Source of the DNA: an uncultured Clostridia bacterium
Lineage (GTDB): Bacteria > Bacillota > Clostridia > UMGS1883
Reading direction: 5' to 3'
Length of the DNA: 8,714 nt
Assembly (NCBI GenBank): GCA_947630525.1
Contig: CANRHW010000059.1
Location: forward strand, 1 to 8,714
The translations under genes and the position numbers were made by a program. Within the stretch, counting starts at the first letter, position 1. Each line of letters opens with the position of its first letter. Shown piece after piece: positions 6,433 through 8,714 of this stretch. Below the pieces are notes generated by a model that saw nothing but the letters and a program-made list of their open reading frames with translations, searched no databases and was not told the origin of the DNA.

Positions 6433-7701
6433 CTATTCCACAAAATCAAATTCCAAGTCGTACATTCTTACCGGGTCGCCCTCGCCGCAGCCCCGCTCAC
6501 GAAGGGCGTCGATTATGCCTTTGCGGCGCAGCGCCCGCTGAAAATACTGCATACTTTCGTCGTCGTCAAAATTCACGCCCCTGAGCAGCTTCTCAACGTA
6601 AGGGCCCTCCACGACGTAGACGCCGTCCTGAACGCCGACGGTGAAATCCTCGCCGCTGTCCTCCGCCTCGTCAAAAACCTCCGGCTCGTAAATTGCCACG
6701 GGCTCCAGGCCGTCAAGCATGGACGCGGCATAGCTTATGAGTTCCCTGACGCCTTTACCGCTGGCGGCCGATATCTCAAAATACGGAAGCTCCTTTTCTT
6801 TTATAAACGCCCTGAACCGCTCCAACAGAGCCGGGTCGGTAATGATATCCGTCTTGTTGGCCGCCACAATCTGGGGCCGGGCGGCAAGATTTTCGCTGTA
6901 AAGGGCAAGCTCGGAATTTATTTTTTCAAAATCTTCAACAGGGTCCCTGCCCTCGATGCCGCTGACGTCCACCACGTGGATTATGAGCCGTGTGCGCTCG
7001 ATATGGCGCAGGAACTCGTGCCCCAGCCCTATCCCCTCGTGGGCGCCCTCTATTAGACCGGGTATATCGGCCAGCACAAAGCTGTGCCCCTCGCCCGCGT
7101 CCACTACGCCCAAGTTAGGCTCCAGCGTAGTAAAGTGATAGTTCGCTATCTTAGGCCGGGCGTCGCTTACCACTGAAAGCAGCGTAGACTTGCCCACATT
7201 GGGGAAGCCCGCGAGACCCACGTCCGCAATAAGTTTAAGCTCCAGCGTCAGCTCCCGTTCCTGACCGGGGATGCCGTTTTTTGCAAATTTAGGCGCCTGA
7301 CGGGTCGGCGTGGCAAAATGCGTATTGCCCCAGCCGCCGTTGCCGCCGCGGGCAGCTATAAAATCTTCGCCGGGCACGGACATATCCTTGATTATCCTGC
7401 CGGTGTCCTTATCCTTGATTATAGTGCCCACAGGCACGGGGATACGGAGGTCCTCGCCCTTGGAGCCGTAAGAATTGCGGGCCTTGCCGTCGCCGCCGTT
7501 CTGGGCCCTGAAGTTCTTTTTATACCGAAAATCAGCGAGAGTAGTCAGCCCCGGCTCCGCCGTGAATATCACGTCGCCGCCCTTGCCGCCGTCGCCGCCG
7601 TCAGGGCCGCCGTTGGGCACGTACTTTTCCCTGCGAAAGGACACCAGTCCGTTGCCGCCGTTGCCGGCCTTTATACTGATTTCGGCTATATCTGCAAACA
7701 T
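6433..7701 (-). CDS. obgE: Obg family GTPase
   Basis: This 422-residue GTPase is involved in 50S subunit assembly and stress responses. The glycine-rich Obg fold covers about 1-158 (NGGPDGGDGGKGGD, GNGGWGNTHFATPTRQAPKFA). The GTPase domain shows G1 GFPNVGKS (165-172), G2 with TT at 191-192, G3 DIPG (212-215) in DIPGLIEGAHEGIGLG, G4 NKTD (282-285) and G5 SAAS (311-314). The C-terminal OCT domain runs from about 350 to the end (VYVVEGPYVEKLL, FDDDESMQYFQRALRRKG). It is the three-domain Gram-positive type without the acidic tail of E. coli ObgE. The ATG at 7701 has aaagga about 7-8 bases upstream. It is the first gene of the operon; the L21/L27 genes often next to obg are not here. All catalytic motifs look intact. 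Confidence 0.98.
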   Translation of the reverse strand: MFADIAEISIKAGNGGNGLVSFRREKYVPNGGPDGGDGGKGGDVIFTAEPGLTTLADFRYKKNFRAQNGGDGKARNSYGSKGEDLRIPVPVGTIIKDKDTGRIIKDMSVPGEDFIAARGGNGGWGNTHFATPTRQAPKFAKNGIPGQERELTLELKLIADVGLAGFPNVGKSTLLSVVSDARPKIANYHFTTLEPNLGVVDAGEGHSFVLADIPGLIEGAHEGIGLGHEFLRHIERTRLIIHVVDVSGIEGRDPVEDFEKINSELALYSENLAARPQIVAANKTDIITDPALLERFRAFIKEKELPYFEISAASGKGVRELISYAASMLDGLEPVAIYEPEVFDEAEDSGEDFTVGVQDGVYVVEGPYVEKLLRGVNFDDDESMQYFQRALRRKGIIDALRERGCGEGDPVRMYDLEFDFVE

Positions 7702-7761
7702 AAGCTTTTCCTTTCACGATATCCTTTTTTACCCATTTTAACGCCATTATAACGCTATATT

Positions 7762-7790
7762 ATATTACTACATTATAGCCCAAAAGTCAA
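7762..7790 (-). promoter_or_regulatory. Putative sigma-A promoter of the obgE operon
   Basis: On the minus strand TTGACT (7790-7785) is followed by a 17-base spacer and TAATAT (7767-7762). The predicted start near 7755 gives a 5' leader of about 54 bases before obgE. The -35 matches five of six consensus bases and the -10 four of six. Two perfect TATAAT strings (7777-7772 and 7751-7746) lie nearby but lack a well-placed -35, so the exact -10 is uncertain. No other promoter was seen inside the operon, so this one may serve all seven genes. Confidence 0.6.
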
Positions 7791-7831
7791 GAGCTATTAG
7801 GAATTTTTTTGCGTCTCTTGACATTTTGAGG
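7779..7831. repeat. Inverted repeat carrying both divergent -35 boxes
   Basis: gtcaagag (7786-7793) and ctcttgac (7815-7822) are exact reverse complements 21 bases apart. Symmetry continues outward: the minus strand reads CTCTTGACTTTTGGG and the plus strand CTCTTGACATTTTGAGG, identical apart from two one-base insertions. The TTGAC of each -35 box lies inside the arms, so symmetry extends well beyond what promoter consensus requires. It could be a shared operator or the product of a promoter duplication; that is inference. Confidence 0.65.
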
Positions 7832-7846
7832 AATTAATTATATGAT
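7818..7846 (+). promoter_or_regulatory. Sigma-A promoter of the PflX-like gene
   Basis: TTGACA (7818-7823) matches the -35 consensus fully. A 17-base spacer leads to TATGAT (7841-7846), five of six for the -10. The expected start near 7853 gives a leader of about 26 bases before the GTG codon. This is a strong consensus promoter, which suggests the gene is well expressed unless repressed through the overlapping inverted repeat. Confidence 0.8.
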
Positions 7847-7878
7847 GATTATACGTTATTTGCATTGGAGGCGGCACA

Positions 7879-8714
7879 GTGGATTACAAAAACTGCACCA
7901 TATGTCCCCGGCGCTGCGGGGCTGACCGAAGTTCAAGGCCGGGCCGCTGCGGAGCGGGTATACTGCCCAGGGTGGCCCGTGCCGCCCTCCACTTTTGGGA
8001 GGAGCCATGTATAAGCGGCAGCCGGGGCAGCGGCGCGGTGTTCTTCTCCGGGTGCAGCCTGGGCTGCGTTTACTGCCAGAACTATGAGATATCCCACTGC
8101 GGGGCGGGCAAAGAAATAACCGTAAGGCGGCTCAGCGAGATTTTTCGTGAGCTGGAGGCGGCCGGGGCGCACAATATCAACCTTGTAACCCCAACTCACT
8201 TTGCGCCGTCCATAATCGAAGCGCTTGACCTTTACCGGCCCGACATACCCGTCGTATACAACTGCGGCGGATATGAAAGTCCAGAGACCCTTGAAGCGTT
8301 AAAGGGCTATGTTGACGTTTATCTCACCGACATCAAGTACTTTTCCCCGGAATATTCCGCAAAATACAGCGGTGCGCCGGATTACGGCGAAATCGCGTTT
8401 GCCGCCGCCCGGGCAATGATAGCGCAGACCGGGCCGCCGGTCATCGAGGGCGGTATAATGAAACGCGGCGTGGTGATACGGCATTTGGCGCTGCCCGGAC
8501 TGCGAAAGGACAGCATGGCCGTGCTTGACGCCCTTGCCGCTTTCCCAAAGGGCGGCTTCATACTGAGCCTTATGAGCCAGTACACCCCCATGAATACGGC
8601 GGAATTTCCCGAGCTGAACCGGCGGATAACCACCTTTGAATATGAAAGCGTCGTCGCCCATGCGGTGGAATTGGGCCTCACGAACGGCTACACTCAGGAT
8701 CGGCGCAGCGCCAA
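7879..8714 (+). CDS. PflX-like radical SAM protein (3' end cut by window)
   Basis: Translation from GTG at 7879 gives 278 residues with no stop before the window end; proteins of this family are usually about 300 residues, so only the tail is missing. GGAGG at 7867-7871 sits 7 bases before the GTG. The radical SAM 4Fe-4S motif CxxxCxxC is C59-C63-C66 (CSLGCVYC). A preceding cysteine cluster, C6, C9, C13 and C24 (CTICPRRCG...GRCGA), resembles the N-terminus of PflX/COG1313 proteins and may hold a further metal or cluster. VYLTDIKYF (147-155), GPPVIEGG (185-192), VVIRHLALPG (198-207) and LSLMSQYTPM (229-238) fit the same family. It is related to pyruvate formate-lyase activases, but its true substrate is unknown. 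It is divergent from obgE and driven by its own strong promoter. No glycyl radical enzyme gene is in view. Confidence 0.9.
   Translation, partial: MDYKNCTICPRRCGADRSSRPGRCGAGILPRVARAALHFWEEPCISGSRGSGAVFFSGCSLGCVYCQNYEISHCGAGKEITVRRLSEIFRELEAAGAHNINLVTPTHFAPSIIEALDLYRPDIPVVYNCGGYESPETLEALKGYVDVYLTDIKYFSPEYSAKYSGAPDYGEIAFAAARAMIAQTGPPVIEGGIMKRGVVIRHLALPGLRKDSMAVLDALAAFPKGGFILSLMSQYTPMNTAEFPELNRRITTFEYESVVAHAVELGLTNGYTQDRRSA

Noticed and set aside
7933..8681. Minus-strand open frames opposite the radical SAM gene
   Set aside because: They are shadows of the GTG-started + strand gene, which carries clear radical SAM motifs, a strong promoter and a ribosome site.
1..8714. CRISPR arrays, transposases, integrases, phage genes or toxin-antitoxin pairs
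   Set aside because: None was seen on either strand: no spaced direct repeats and no matching protein motifs. The region reads as core chromosome.

Overview
The window looks like chromosomal housekeeping DNA from a Gram-positive Clostridia-type bacterium, probably an uncultured gut-type relative of the Oscillospirales. This is inferred from the protein sequences and gene content, not from a database search. Coding DNA is fairly GC-rich and the spacers are AT-rich. Shine-Dalgarno sites are strong and purine-rich, and a small DUF1540 cysteine protein, typical of Firmicutes, is present.

Layout: (1) bases 1-315 hold a structured leader and a 61-residue DUF1540 gene on the + strand. (2) Bases 316-688 hold no credible gene but are packed with inverted repeats, one of which is a good + strand intrinsic terminator. 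(3) Bases 689-7701 hold a tight seven-gene minus-strand operon, read obgE - yhbY - nadD - yqeK - rsfS - leuS - thrC. Its gaps are 15 nt or less, and rsfS overlaps the end of yqeK. (4) Bases 7702-7878 are a divergent promoter region with two back-to-back sigma-A type promoters whose -35 boxes sit in a shared inverted repeat. (5) From 7879 to the window end is a GTG-started PflX-like radical SAM gene on the + strand, cut off by the window edge.

The operon joins ribosome maturation and silencing (Obg, YhbY, RsfS), NAD synthesis (NadD), dinucleoside tetraphosphate turnover (YqeK), leucine charging (LeuRS) and threonine synthesis (ThrC). Linkage of nadD, rsfS and leuS also occurs in Escherichia coli, so most of the cluster reflects old synteny; thrC at the end is the less expected member.

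No mobile element, CRISPR array, tRNA or rRNA was seen, and no clearly new multi-gene system is visible. The best candidates for novelty are the hairpin array between DUF1540 and thrC, the mirror-image divergent promoter, the structured DUF1540 leader, and two proteins of unsettled function (DUF1540 and the PflX-like radical SAM protein).
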